11,313 nt of DNA from an uncultured Clostridia bacterium (GTDB lineage: Bacteria; Bacillota; Clostridia; TANB77; CAG-508): contig CAKOVS010000019.1 in NCBI GenBank assembly GCA_934122085.1, positions 1 to 11,313 on the forward strand, written 5' to 3'. The translations under genes were made by a program, and so were the position numbers. The stretch's first letter is position 1; each line of letters starts with the position of its first letter. Shown one piece after another: positions 5,443-11,313 of the stretch. Below the pieces are notes generated by a model. It was given only the letters and a program-made list of their open reading frames with translations. It was not told the origin of the DNA and did not search any database.

Positions 5443-5742
5443 ATGGTTTTCACAACAGAAAAGAAGTATACAGAATACCAATTTATTGTTGAAAATGGAA
5501 AAATAGTAAAGATCATAGTACAAATTCCAAATCCTGAAAACGGAACAATTAAAGAAAAGGAATATTTGGTAAATAGCCAAACATTAGAAAACGCAGAAGT
5601 AAGGCGAATTTGTTATAAAGCATTTAAAAGGTTATGGAGTGTAAAAAATTTATTATTTTTGCAAATAGAAAAGACAATAAAAGATACTCAGCCAGACTTA
5701 TATAAAATTGTATATGATGCTGGGAGAAAACGTAGAGAATAA
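5443..5742 (+). CDS. Hypothetical protein of 99 aa
   Basis: ATG 5443 is chosen for the AGAGGAAG ribosome binding site just upstream; an upstream in-frame ATG at 5395 lies inside the preceding terminator stem and has no ribosome binding site. The N-terminal half looks like beta strands (YTEYQFIVENGKIVKIIVQI), the C-terminal half helical and basic, ending GRKRRE. No known motif, signal or membrane segment. Composition is AT-rich, close to the local average and different from the preceding ORF. No promoter fits in the 27 nt after the preceding terminator, so it is either transcribed by readthrough or from a site I cannot see. A strong terminator follows at once. Confidence 0.65.
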   Translation: MVFTTEKKYTEYQFIVENGKIVKIIVQIPNPENGTIKEKEYLVNSQTLENAEVRRICYKAFKRLWSVKNLLFLQIEKTIKDTQPDLYKIVYDAGRKRRE

Positions 5743-5750
5743 TTGAAAAA

Positions 5751-5788
5751 AACAAGTGAAGTTTGCAATTTAACTTCACTTGTTTTTT
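5751..5788 (+). terminator. Terminator after the 99-aa ORF
   Basis: AACAAGTGAAGTT (5751-5763) pairs perfectly with AACTTCACTTGTT (5772-5784), loop of 8 nt, followed by a run of T to 5788. The A-run before the stem would also let it act on the minus strand. Confidence 0.92.
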
Positions 5789-5807
5789 AGATTTTTTTGA
5801 CTTTTAA

Positions 5808-5836
5808 TTGATTTTACATAAAACACATGATATAAT
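5808..5836 (+). promoter_or_regulatory. Promoter for the small HD-family gene
   Basis: TTGATT (5808-5813) and TATAAT (5831-5836) with a 17-nt spacer. A better -35-like TTGACT at 5797 is too far away (28 nt) to pair with this -10. Confidence 0.65.
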
Positions 5837-5903
5837 AACACATATTTATGGCAAATTGCCATATTTTGTATCTTTACACCTATTAATTCAGGAGGTAAAA
5901 GTT

Positions 5904-6206
5904 ATGTGCAAAGAGCAAAATGTTTTGAATTATTATGTTCTATGTAATAAGCTAAAAAATGTAATTAGAACTGGCTGGAAAGATTGGAAAGTAAAAAGAG
6001 AAAGGCTTGAAAGTGTAGCAAAACATATTTATGGTGTTCAAATGCTTGCAATTGCAATGAAATCAGAATATCAGTATGATATTGATATGCAAAAAGTAAT
6101 TTTTATGTTGGCAATTCATGAGTTGGGAGAAACAGTTATTGGAGATTTAACCCAATTCCAAATTCCAAGAGAAGAAAAAGAAAGAATTGATGCAAGAATA
6201 ACTTAA
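5904..6206 (+). CDS. Truncated HD-domain (YfbR/HDDC2-like) protein, 100 aa
   Basis: ATG 5904 follows a perfect AGGAGG (5891-5896). The sequence matches the N-terminal half of YfbR/HDDC2-like HD phosphohydrolases, which remove phosphate from deoxynucleoside monophosphates: an RTGWKDW segment, H41 in AKHIYG, the HD-position pair H72-E73 in AIHELGE, then E76 and D81 in VIGD. Family members are usually nearly twice as long, and the C-terminal half with the last metal-binding Asp is missing. The usual His-Asp pair is His-Glu here. After the stop at 6204-6206 no continuation is found in another frame; a terminator begins at the stop. It could be a decayed remnant or a minimal derivative with a non-catalytic role; the good promoter, ribosome binding site and terminator argue that it is still expressed. 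Confidence 0.75.
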   Translation: MCKEQNVLNYYVLCNKLKNVIRTGWKDWKVKRERLESVAKHIYGVQMLAIAMKSEYQYDIDMQKVIFMLAIHELGETVIGDLTQFQIPREEKERIDARIT

Positions 6207-6250
6207 AAGTCCTAAATAATATTCATATTGAATATCATTTAGGACTTTTT
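6205..6250 (+). terminator. Terminator overlapping the stop codon of the small HD-family gene
   Basis: AAAAGTCCTAAAT (6205-6217) pairs with ATTTAGGACTTTT (6237-6249), and an inner ATATTC/GAATAT stem extends it beyond one mismatch. T residues close it. The TAA stop (6204-6206) overlaps the base of the stem. Confidence 0.9.
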
Positions 6251-6251
6251 A

Positions 6252-6280
6252 TTGTATTTATAAAAAATATATGCTAAAAT
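6252..6280 (+). promoter_or_regulatory. Promoter for the VOC gene
   Basis: TTGTAT (6252-6257) and TAAAAT (6275-6280) with a 17-nt spacer, immediately after the preceding terminator. Confidence 0.6.
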
Positions 6281-6311
6281 AAAAAAATCAAGATAAAGAG
6301 GAGAATTTGAG

Positions 6312-6713
6312 ATGACTGACAAAGAAATTGTATATAATAGCTTAATTCCAGAATTAAGTGTGTCGAATATAGATATAAGTAAGAAATTCTATTTGGATTT
6401 AGGATTTAAAATAAGATATGAAAGAAAAGAAAACAAATTTTGCTTTTTACAATTAGAAGGAAATCAAATAATGATAGAAGAAAATAATGATAATTGGAAT
6501 ACTGGAAAATTGGAACATCCATATGGAAGAGGAATTAATTTAAGTATGGCAGTTTCAAATATAGAAAAAATGTATGAAATATTAAAAGAAAAAAATATTA
6601 AGTTCTTTTTAGATTTAGAAATTCATGAATATAGAATTGATGATAAAATTTCTTATGACAAAGAGTTTTTAATTCAAGATCCAGATGGCTATTTATTAAG
6701 ATTTAATAATTAA
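6312..6713 (+). CDS. VOC-family (glyoxalase/bleomycin-resistance-like) protein, 133 aa
   Basis: ATG 6312 has a GAGGAG ribosome binding site 8 nt upstream. The length and the paired beta-alpha-beta-beta-beta layout are those of a single-domain VOC protein: LIPELSVSNIDISKKFYLDL (residues 11-30) opens the first module, YGRGINLSMAVSNIEKMYEI (71-90) the second, and IQDPDGYLLRF (121-131) is the classic closing strand. The closest named type is the bleomycin-resistance/dioxygenase-like branch, which includes drug-binding proteins and metal enzymes. The His/Glu metal set of glyoxalase I is not clearly present, so a binding rather than catalytic role is possible. The substrate cannot be read from sequence. 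It is followed at 39 nt by the Ham1-like gene, and both may share this promoter. Confidence 0.85.
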   Translation: MTDKEIVYNSLIPELSVSNIDISKKFYLDLGFKIRYERKENKFCFLQLEGNQIMIEENNDNWNTGKLEHPYGRGINLSMAVSNIEKMYEILKEKNIKFFLDLEIHEYRIDDKISYDKEFLIQDPDGYLLRFNN

Positions 6714-6752
6714 AAAGTTATATAATTATATTGAATTTAGGAGGAATGAAAA

Positions 6753-7355
6753 ATGAAAGTATTATTTGCAACAACAAATCCTGCAAAAATAAAAAAATAT
6801 GCGGACAAACTAAAGGAAAAAAATATAGAAATATTAACAATTAAAGATTTAGGAATAAATTTGAAACCAGAAGAAACAGGAAAAAATGCAATAGAAAATG
6901 CTTATATAAAAGCCAAAACATATTATGATAAAACTAAAATTATAAGTATAGGAATGGACAACAATTTATATATTGAAGGATTACCAGAGGAAAAACAACC
7001 CGGAACACATGTAAGAAGAATAAATGGAAAAGAATTAAATGATGAAGAAATGATTGAATATTATAGCAAACTAGTAAACGAATATGGTGGAAAATTAACT
7101 GCTAAATGGGTATATGGAATGGTAATATATGATGGAAAAGAAACAAATGAATATAGTTGGAGTAAAGGCCATTTTTATTTTATAGATAAACCTTGTGAAA
7201 AAAGAAATCCAGGATATCCACTAGATTCAATGTCAATAATGCCAGAGTGTAATAAGTATTTTGTAGATTTAACAGAAGAAGATAAAAATAAAAATCAAAA
7301 AGATTATAATGAAGAGGATGTTATTGATTTTATAGTGAAAACTTTGAAGAGTTAG
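6753..7355 (+). CDS. Divergent Ham1/RdgB-like non-canonical purine NTP pyrophosphatase
   Basis: ATG 6753 follows AGGAGG. The N-terminus VLFATTNPAKIKKYADKL (residues 3-20) and ETGKNAIENAYIKA (41-54) are Ham1-family nucleotide- and metal-binding signatures. The family ADDSGL box is replaced by GMDNNL (67-72), retaining the key Asp69, and the YSAR-like site reads THVRR. GYPLD stands where the family has GYDP. The usual C-terminal SHR motif is not visible; instead there is a Lys/Asn/Asp-rich linker and a final helix. Family enzymes hydrolyse ITP, dITP and XTP to monophosphates to keep damaged purines out of nucleic acids. At 200 aa the length is normal. Given the altered boxes, the exact substrate is uncertain. 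Confidence 0.83.
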   Translation: MKVLFATTNPAKIKKYADKLKEKNIEILTIKDLGINLKPEETGKNAIENAYIKAKTYYDKTKIISIGMDNNLYIEGLPEEKQPGTHVRRINGKELNDEEMIEYYSKLVNEYGGKLTAKWVYGMVIYDGKETNEYSWSKGHFYFIDKPCEKRNPGYPLDSMSIMPECNKYFVDLTEEDKNKNQKDYNEEDVIDFIVKTLKS

Positions 7356-7360
7356 TAAAT

Positions 7361-7389
7361 TTGACTAATTAACATAAATATGATATACT
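7361..7389 (+). promoter_or_regulatory. Promoter for the secreted-protein gene
   Basis: TTGACT (7361-7366) and TATACT (7384-7389) with exactly 17 nt between. A start near 7396 leaves a leader of about 105 nt before ATG 7502, containing a terminator-like hairpin. Confidence 0.8.
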
Positions 7390-7434
7390 TCATATGAAAA
7401 AAATTATGTATATCCCATATTTTAGCAGTTTCAT

Positions 7435-7463
7435 AATACCAAAGTTGCACATTTGGTATTTTT
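7435..7463 (+). terminator. Terminator-like hairpin in the leader of the secreted-protein gene (possible attenuator)
   Basis: AATACCAAA (7435-7443) pairs with TTTGGTATT (7452-7460), 8-nt loop, followed by T residues to 7463. It lies between the promoter at 7361-7389 and the ribosome binding site near 7489-7494, so transcription must pass it to reach the gene. No known riboswitch or T-box consensus is recognised in the 40 nt before it. It may also end a short independent RNA. Confidence 0.65.
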
Positions 7464-7501
7464 ACATAAAAAAGAAAAATTTTTCAGGGAGGAAAATACA
7501 A

Positions 7502-8416
7502 ATGAAAAAAACTTTAAAGACCATTATTTCACTTCTTGTAGCAGTAAGCATGATGGTATCTATTCCGTTTGTTGTATATGCAACTTCTAACAAATATGAT
7601 GTATATTTGCAAATTACTTATGCAAATGGAAAGACGCAAACATTTGATGCTGCACGAAATTGGAGAGAAAATAATGGCAGAGTAATTAATATTTATACAG
7701 ATGATTTTCCCATAACACTTAATCTGTATAGACCATATTATTGGAGTAGAGAATATACCATTTATTCGTATGGTAGTAAAACATTAGACTACCAAAAAGA
7801 TGGTGGATATATTAGTGCAGTTTTAGATACTGAAATCCATGGGTATGCCAAAGTAGATGTCAAATCGCTTGCTGAAAAGAAGCAACAAGATAAGGCTAAG
7901 GCTGAAAAAGAGGCATTGGAAAAAAGAAATGAAAACTTCAAAAAGATGCTTAAAAATGCTGGTGTTGAGTTTGGATATGATTGGTATATCGAAAATGATT
8001 TGAACAGATTTGTAAATGGAGAATGGGATGGAAATAGAAAATCTGACTCTACTTATGGTGATCGATATATTATTGGCAGAGTATACACTATTTCTAGAAT
8101 GCGGGTAGACTATTATAATGGACATGTGTATCAAGATACCTTCAATTGCAATCTTGATTATATGGGAGATCTTGAAGTAAGCGCTTGGGGACAGTCTCAG
8201 ACATTAGCAATTAGCAAGAAGAATAATAAAATTTCTTGCTGGCAATATTTTGAACGTCTAGATCAATGGGATATTCCTAAAACTGAAACCATTACTAAGG
8301 TATTGCCATGGTATAATGAAAATTATAGTTATGGTACATGTGAAACCCAAGATCTTGATGGAGTAGAGCATCTCTATGCGTTAAGGATTAATGGGAATTT
8401 GTATAAAGTACATTAA
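7502..8416 (+). CDS. Secreted protein of unknown function (304 aa) with a signal peptide
   Basis: ATG 7502 is chosen because GGGAGG lies 8 nt upstream and the first 27 residues form a classic Sec signal: MKKTLK, a hydrophobic core from about 8 to 25, and a VYA cleavage site before TSNKYD. An upstream in-frame ATG at 7394 would bury this signal. The mature part (about 277 aa) begins with beta-like segments rich in Tyr, Asp and Asn (to about 115), then a charged helical or coiled-coil stretch around 119-152 (EKKQQDKAKAEKEALEKRNE), then an aromatic-rich domain (YDWYIENDLNRF; many Trp, Tyr) to the end. No LPxTG anchor or second membrane segment is seen. I do not recognise the family. Extracellular or wall-associated location is inferred from the signal. 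Codon use is a little less AT-biased than the flanking genes. Confidence 0.82.
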   Translation: MKKTLKTIISLLVAVSMMVSIPFVVYATSNKYDVYLQITYANGKTQTFDAARNWRENNGRVINIYTDDFPITLNLYRPYYWSREYTIYSYGSKTLDYQKDGGYISAVLDTEIHGYAKVDVKSLAEKKQQDKAKAEKEALEKRNENFKKMLKNAGVEFGYDWYIENDLNRFVNGEWDGNRKSDSTYGDRYIIGRVYTISRMRVDYYNGHVYQDTFNCNLDYMGDLEVSAWGQSQTLAISKKNNKISCWQYFERLDQWDIPKTETITKVLPWYNENYSYGTCETQDLDGVEHLYALRINGNLYKVH

Positions 8417-8420
8417 TTTT

Positions 8421-8450
8421 TTAAATAAACAAGTGCAATTGTTTATTTAA
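8421..8450 (+). terminator. AT-rich hairpin after the secreted-protein gene
   Basis: TTAAATAAACAA (8421-8432) pairs perfectly with TTGTTTATTTAA (8439-8450) around a 6-nt loop, 4 nt after the stop codon. No T-tract follows directly; it stands in tandem with the GC-rich hairpin at 8454-8480. Confidence 0.6.
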
Positions 8451-8453
8451 GTG

Positions 8454-8482
8454 AGGGAGGGAACATTTTGTTCCCTCCCTTT
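8454..8482 (+). terminator. GC-rich terminator after the secreted-protein gene
   Basis: AGGGAGGGAAC (8454-8464) pairs perfectly with GTTCCCTCCCT (8470-8480), 5-nt loop, and TTT follows. The T-tract is short, but the stem is the strongest in this part of the window and separates the secreted-protein gene from the ABC operon. Confidence 0.8.
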
Positions 8483-8496
8483 AAAGGTAGTATAAT
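8468..8496 (+). promoter_or_regulatory. Possible promoter for the ABC importer operon
   Basis: TTGTTC (8468-8473) and TATAAT (8491-8496) are 17 nt apart, with the -35 inside the preceding terminator's 3' arm. The -10 is perfect, the -35 weak. No riboswitch consensus (THI box, S-box, cobalamin) is recognised in 8497-8554. Confidence 0.4.
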
Positions 8497-8554
8497 TAAA
8501 ATTTTTTGTAACTTTAAATAATTTATCAACATAAAATATAACAGGAGGGTCAAT

Positions 8555-9322
8555 ATGGAAAATATTTTAGAAGTAAAAAATATATGTAAAACCTATCAAG
8601 CTAAAAATGGAGAAATAGAAGCACTAAAAGATATAAATTTTAAAATAGAAGAAGGAGAATATGTAAGTATAATTGGACCAAGTGGGTGTGGAAAATCAAC
8701 ATTGTTATCAATAATAGCAGGACTAGAAAACAAAACATCAGGAACTACATATATAAATGGGAAAATAGGATATATGCTTCAAAAAGACAATTTGTTAGAA
8801 TGGAGAACTGTATTAAATAATGTATTTTTAGGATTAGAAATTCAAAGAAGTAATACGCCAGAAAATAAAAAATATGTAATTGAGTTACTAAAAAAATATG
8901 GATTATATGAGTTCAAAGATAAATATCCAAACCAATTATCAGGTGGAATGAGGCAAAGAGTAGCATTAATAAGAACCCTTGCAATTAAACCAAAGATTTT
9001 ATTGTTAGATGAAGCATTTTCAGCATTAGATTATCAAACAAGATTAATGGTTACAGAAGATATTTATAAAATATTGAAAAATGAAGGGATTACAGCATTG
9101 ATGGTAACACATGATATTTCAGAAGCTATTGCTATGTCTGACAAAATAGTAGTATTAACACATAGACCAGCCAAAATAAAAGCAATACATGAAATAGATT
9201 TTGAAATTGAAAATAGAACACCATTAAATTGTAGGCAAAGTCCTAAATTCAGTAAATATTTTGATATGATGTGGAGCGAATTAAATGAGAAAGAAACAAA
9301 AGAAAAAAATAACAAAATATAA
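8555..9322 (+). CDS. ABC importer ATPase, SsuB/TauB/ThiZ type
   Basis: 255 residues with all ATPase motifs intact: Walker A GPSGCGKST (41-49), Q-loop Gln76 in MLQKDN, signature LSGGMRQR (128-135), Walker B ILLLDEAFSALD (148-159) and H-loop His186 in THD. The MLQKDNLLEWRTVLNNV stretch after the Q-loop is typical of the nitrate/sulfonate/taurine and thiamine-precursor import subfamily. It hydrolyses ATP at the inner face of the membrane to drive the permease encoded next. It has an AGGAGGG ribosome binding site, and the permease starts 17 nt after its stop, so it is the first gene of a three-gene operon. The substrate is unknown. Confidence 0.93.
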   Translation: MENILEVKNICKTYQAKNGEIEALKDINFKIEEGEYVSIIGPSGCGKSTLLSIIAGLENKTSGTTYINGKIGYMLQKDNLLEWRTVLNNVFLGLEIQRSNTPENKKYVIELLKKYGLYEFKDKYPNQLSGGMRQRVALIRTLAIKPKILLLDEAFSALDYQTRLMVTEDIYKILKNEGITALMVTHDISEAIAMSDKIVVLTHRPAKIKAIHEIDFEIENRTPLNCRQSPKFSKYFDMMWSELNEKETKEKNNKI

Positions 9323-9339
9323 AGAGGTGAGCAAAAGAT

Positions 9340-10153
9340 ATGAAACAGAAAAATAATAATGAAAATATTTCTAAAGATAGAAAGAAATACATAAGAAAAA
9401 TCAAAATAAGAAAATTAGAAATTTTATTCACACAAATAACTATAATAATTGCTTTTATAACACTTTGGGAGATTCTCGCAAATAAAGGAAAAATAGATAG
9501 TTTCATAATGAGTCAACCATCAAGAATATTAAAAACATTCTTAAATTTAACGTCAAATAATTTATTAGAACACTTAAAAATAACAATAATAGAAACATTG
9601 CTAGGATTTTCAATAGGAGTAATATTAGGATTTATTATTGCAATAATATTATGGTGGTCACCATTTATATCAAAAGTATCAGAACCATTCTTAGTTGTAT
9701 TAAATAGTTTGCCTAAAATTGCATTAGGTCCTGTAATTATAATTTGGGTAGGTGCTGGAATGCCTGCAATAATAACAGTTCGGAGTATCAATTTCATTAA
9801 TTGTAACAGTTTTAGAATTATTGAATGGATTTATAGCAACAGATAAAGAGAAAATTAAAATGGCAAAAACATTTAATGCTAATAAATTACAGATATTAAC
9901 TAAGATAGTTATACCATCAAATATTCCAACATTTTTTAATACTTTAAAAGTAAATATAGGTTTAACACTTGTTGGAGTAATTTCAGGAGAATTTTTAGTT
10001 TCAAAAGGTGGTCTTGGATATTTAATTGTATATGGAGGGCAAGTATTTCAATTGGATTTAGTTATGACAAGTGTAATTATTCTTGCTTTTCTTGCAGCAT
10101 TAATGTATGAAAGTATAGTTATTATAGAAAAATTGGTGATTAAGTATAATTAG
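9340..10153 (+). pseudogene. ABC importer permease, SsuC/TauC/ThiX type, split by a +1 frameshift
   Basis: The first frame (from ATG 9340, AGAGGTG site) encodes a basic N-terminus, a membrane segment at about 29-47 and LPKIALGPVIIIWVGAGMPAIITV to residue 147. It then runs into 21 unrelated residues and a stop at 9846. The other frame takes over with SISLIVTVLELLNGFIATDKEKIKMAKTF (from about 9786), which contains the EAA-like loop that docks on the ATPase, and ends at 10153 with further membrane segments. One extra base within 9781-9785 explains the break; removing it gives a continuous 270-aa protein of normal family length. Both halves keep good coding character and the flanking partner genes are intact, so a recent mutation or a sequence error is more likely than long decay. 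Confidence 0.85.
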
Positions 10154-10217
10154 AAACAGAAGAGATAGAAATTAAACTTAACTAAAGATATGTTATAAAA
10201 ATGAAAGGGGATTAAAC

Positions 10218-11228
10218 ATGAAAAGAACAATTATGTATATTTTTATAGCTATTATAATTGTAGCATTAGTGTTTTCGATAGGACTATTAAAAGAAAAAGA
10301 TGATAGTAAATCTAATTTGAAAACAATACAATTGAATGAAGTAACAAGGTCAGTATTTTATGCTCCTCAATATGTTGCAATAGCAAATGGATATTTTGAA
10401 GAACAAGGCTTAAAGTTAGAAATAACAACAGGTCAAGGTGCAGATAAGGTAATGACAGCAATTTTAGCTGGTCAAAGTGATATTGGATTATGTGGACCAG
10501 AAGCGGCAATATATGTGTATAATGAGGGAAAAGAAGATTATGTAGAAGTATTTGCACAATTAACTCAAAAAGATGGATCATTATTAGTAAGTAAAGAAAA
10601 AACAGATAATTTCAAATGGACAGATTTAATAGGAAAAACGATAATACCAGGGCGTAAGGGTGGAGTTCCATATATGACATTTGAATATGTTTTAAAGAAA
10701 AATGGAATAAATCCACAAACAGATGTAAACTTAGATGATAGTATAAAATTTGACTTAATGGCAGGAGCATTTACAGGAGGAAATGCAGAATATGTAACAT
10801 TGTTTGAACCAACAGCCTCAATGACACAAGATGCAGGAAAAGGATACATTGTTGCATCTGTTGGAGAAGCGGCAGGCGAAGTACCATATACAGCATATTG
10901 TGCTAAAAAAAGTTATATTGCTCAAAATTCAGATATAATAGAAGGATTTACAAAAGCTATTTATAAAGGAGAACAATATGTTAAAGAACATACAGCACAA
11001 GAAATTGCAGAAAAAATACAAAGCTATTTTCCAGATACATCTATAGAATCTTTAGCAAAATCTGTTCAAACATATAAAGATATTGAGGCTTGGAAAGAAA
11101 ATCCTATTTTGAAAGAAGAAGCATTTGATAAATTACAAGAAATTATGACAATGGCAGGAGAATTAACTCAAAAAGCTCCTTATGAAAAACTCGTAAATAA
11201 TAGTTATGCAGAGAAGGTTATTAAATAA
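10218..11228 (+). CDS. ABC importer substrate-binding protein (NMT1/SsuA-like), membrane-anchored
   Basis: 336 residues; ATG 10218 has AAGGGG upstream. Residues 5-24 are a hydrophobic segment without a lipobox Cys, so the protein is probably held by an N-terminal anchor or processed as a Sec substrate instead of being a lipoprotein. YAPQYVAIANGYFEEQGL (48-65) and GADKVMTAILAGQSDIGLCG (74-93) are the NMT1/THI5-like hallmarks of binding proteins for sulfonates, nitrate, taurine and pyrimidine precursors. The two-lobe fold continues to about 300 and is followed by a helical tail. It delivers substrate to the permease. It is the third gene of the operon, 64 nt after the permease. The ligand cannot be deduced. 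Confidence 0.9.
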   Translation: MKRTIMYIFIAIIIVALVFSIGLLKEKDDSKSNLKTIQLNEVTRSVFYAPQYVAIANGYFEEQGLKLEITTGQGADKVMTAILAGQSDIGLCGPEAAIYVYNEGKEDYVEVFAQLTQKDGSLLVSKEKTDNFKWTDLIGKTIIPGRKGGVPYMTFEYVLKKNGINPQTDVNLDDSIKFDLMAGAFTGGNAEYVTLFEPTASMTQDAGKGYIVASVGEAAGEVPYTAYCAKKSYIAQNSDIIEGFTKAIYKGEQYVKEHTAQEIAEKIQSYFPDTSIESLAKSVQTYKDIEAWKENPILKEEAFDKLQEIMTMAGELTQKAPYEKLVNNSYAEKVIK

Positions 11229-11275
11229 TATTTGAAGTGTCAATCATTTTTGAAAATGTCTTAAAAAATTTTATT

Positions 11276-11313
11276 TATTAGCACTAAATTTTTTGAATTT
11301 AGTGCTAATATTT
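11276..11313 (+). terminator. Terminator after the ABC importer operon
   Basis: ATTAGCACTAAATT (11277-11290) pairs perfectly with AATTTAGTGCTAAT (11296-11309), 5-nt loop, extended by one T-A pair, and followed by TTT at the window edge. The rest of the T-tract may lie beyond the window. Confidence 0.8.

Noticed and set aside
8497..8554. Riboswitch ahead of the ABC importer that would reveal its substrate
   Set aside because: The segment is short and AT-rich with no stem of note and no THI-box, S-box or other consensus that I can recognise.
1..11313. CRISPR arrays, tRNA or rRNA genes, insertion sequences
   Set aside because: No regularly spaced repeats, no cloverleaf or rRNA-like sequence, and no transposase-like protein or terminal inverted repeats were seen on reading both strands.

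Overview
The window is AT-rich, densely coding DNA with strong AGGAGG-type ribosome binding sites and consensus sigma-A promoters. Its gene set includes yqeK, rsmE, efp, an SsuBC-type ABC transporter and VOC and Ham1 family proteins. Together these point to the chromosome of a low-GC Firmicute, most likely an uncultured gut-type Clostridium relative. The species cannot be named from the sequence.

Positions 1-2516 hold a diversity-generating retroelement (DGR). The 3' end of a target gene (2-370) carries a 121-bp variable repeat (VR, 188-308). It is followed by a small protein resembling MutS domain I (444-881), an Avd-type accessory protein (862-1206), the 121-bp template repeat (TR, 1251-1371) and, on the opposite strand, the reverse transcriptase (2516-1552). 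TR and VR differ at 18 positions, every one an adenine in the TR, which is the signature of adenine-specific mutagenic retrohoming. The RT gene converges on the TR instead of following it on the same strand. It also carries an apparent one-base deletion in an A6 tract that removes the C-terminal thumb unless corrected. A hairpin terminator (1535-1560) separates the two transcription units and contains the RT stop codon.

Positions 2592-4990 are housekeeping: yqeK (Ap4A hydrolase) and rsmE (16S rRNA m3U methyltransferase) overlap as one operon. efp follows under its own promoter, then a 58-residue Cys-tailed coiled-coil protein.

Positions 5000-6280 are accessory: small genes with their own promoters and/or strong terminators. 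They include a 93-aa ORF of clearly higher GC, a 99-aa unknown and a 100-aa truncated HD-family protein. A VOC-family protein and a divergent Ham1/RdgB-like NTPase follow (6312-7355). Next is a secreted protein of unknown function (7502-8416), whose leader contains a terminator-like hairpin between promoter and start codon.

Positions 8555-11228 encode a SsuB/SsuC/SsuA-type ABC importer (ATPase, permease, membrane-anchored binding protein). The permease gene is split by a +1 frameshift near 9781-9785. A strong hairpin closes the window. The most interesting region is the DGR, because of its inverted RT, MutS-like accessory gene and flanking RNA structure.
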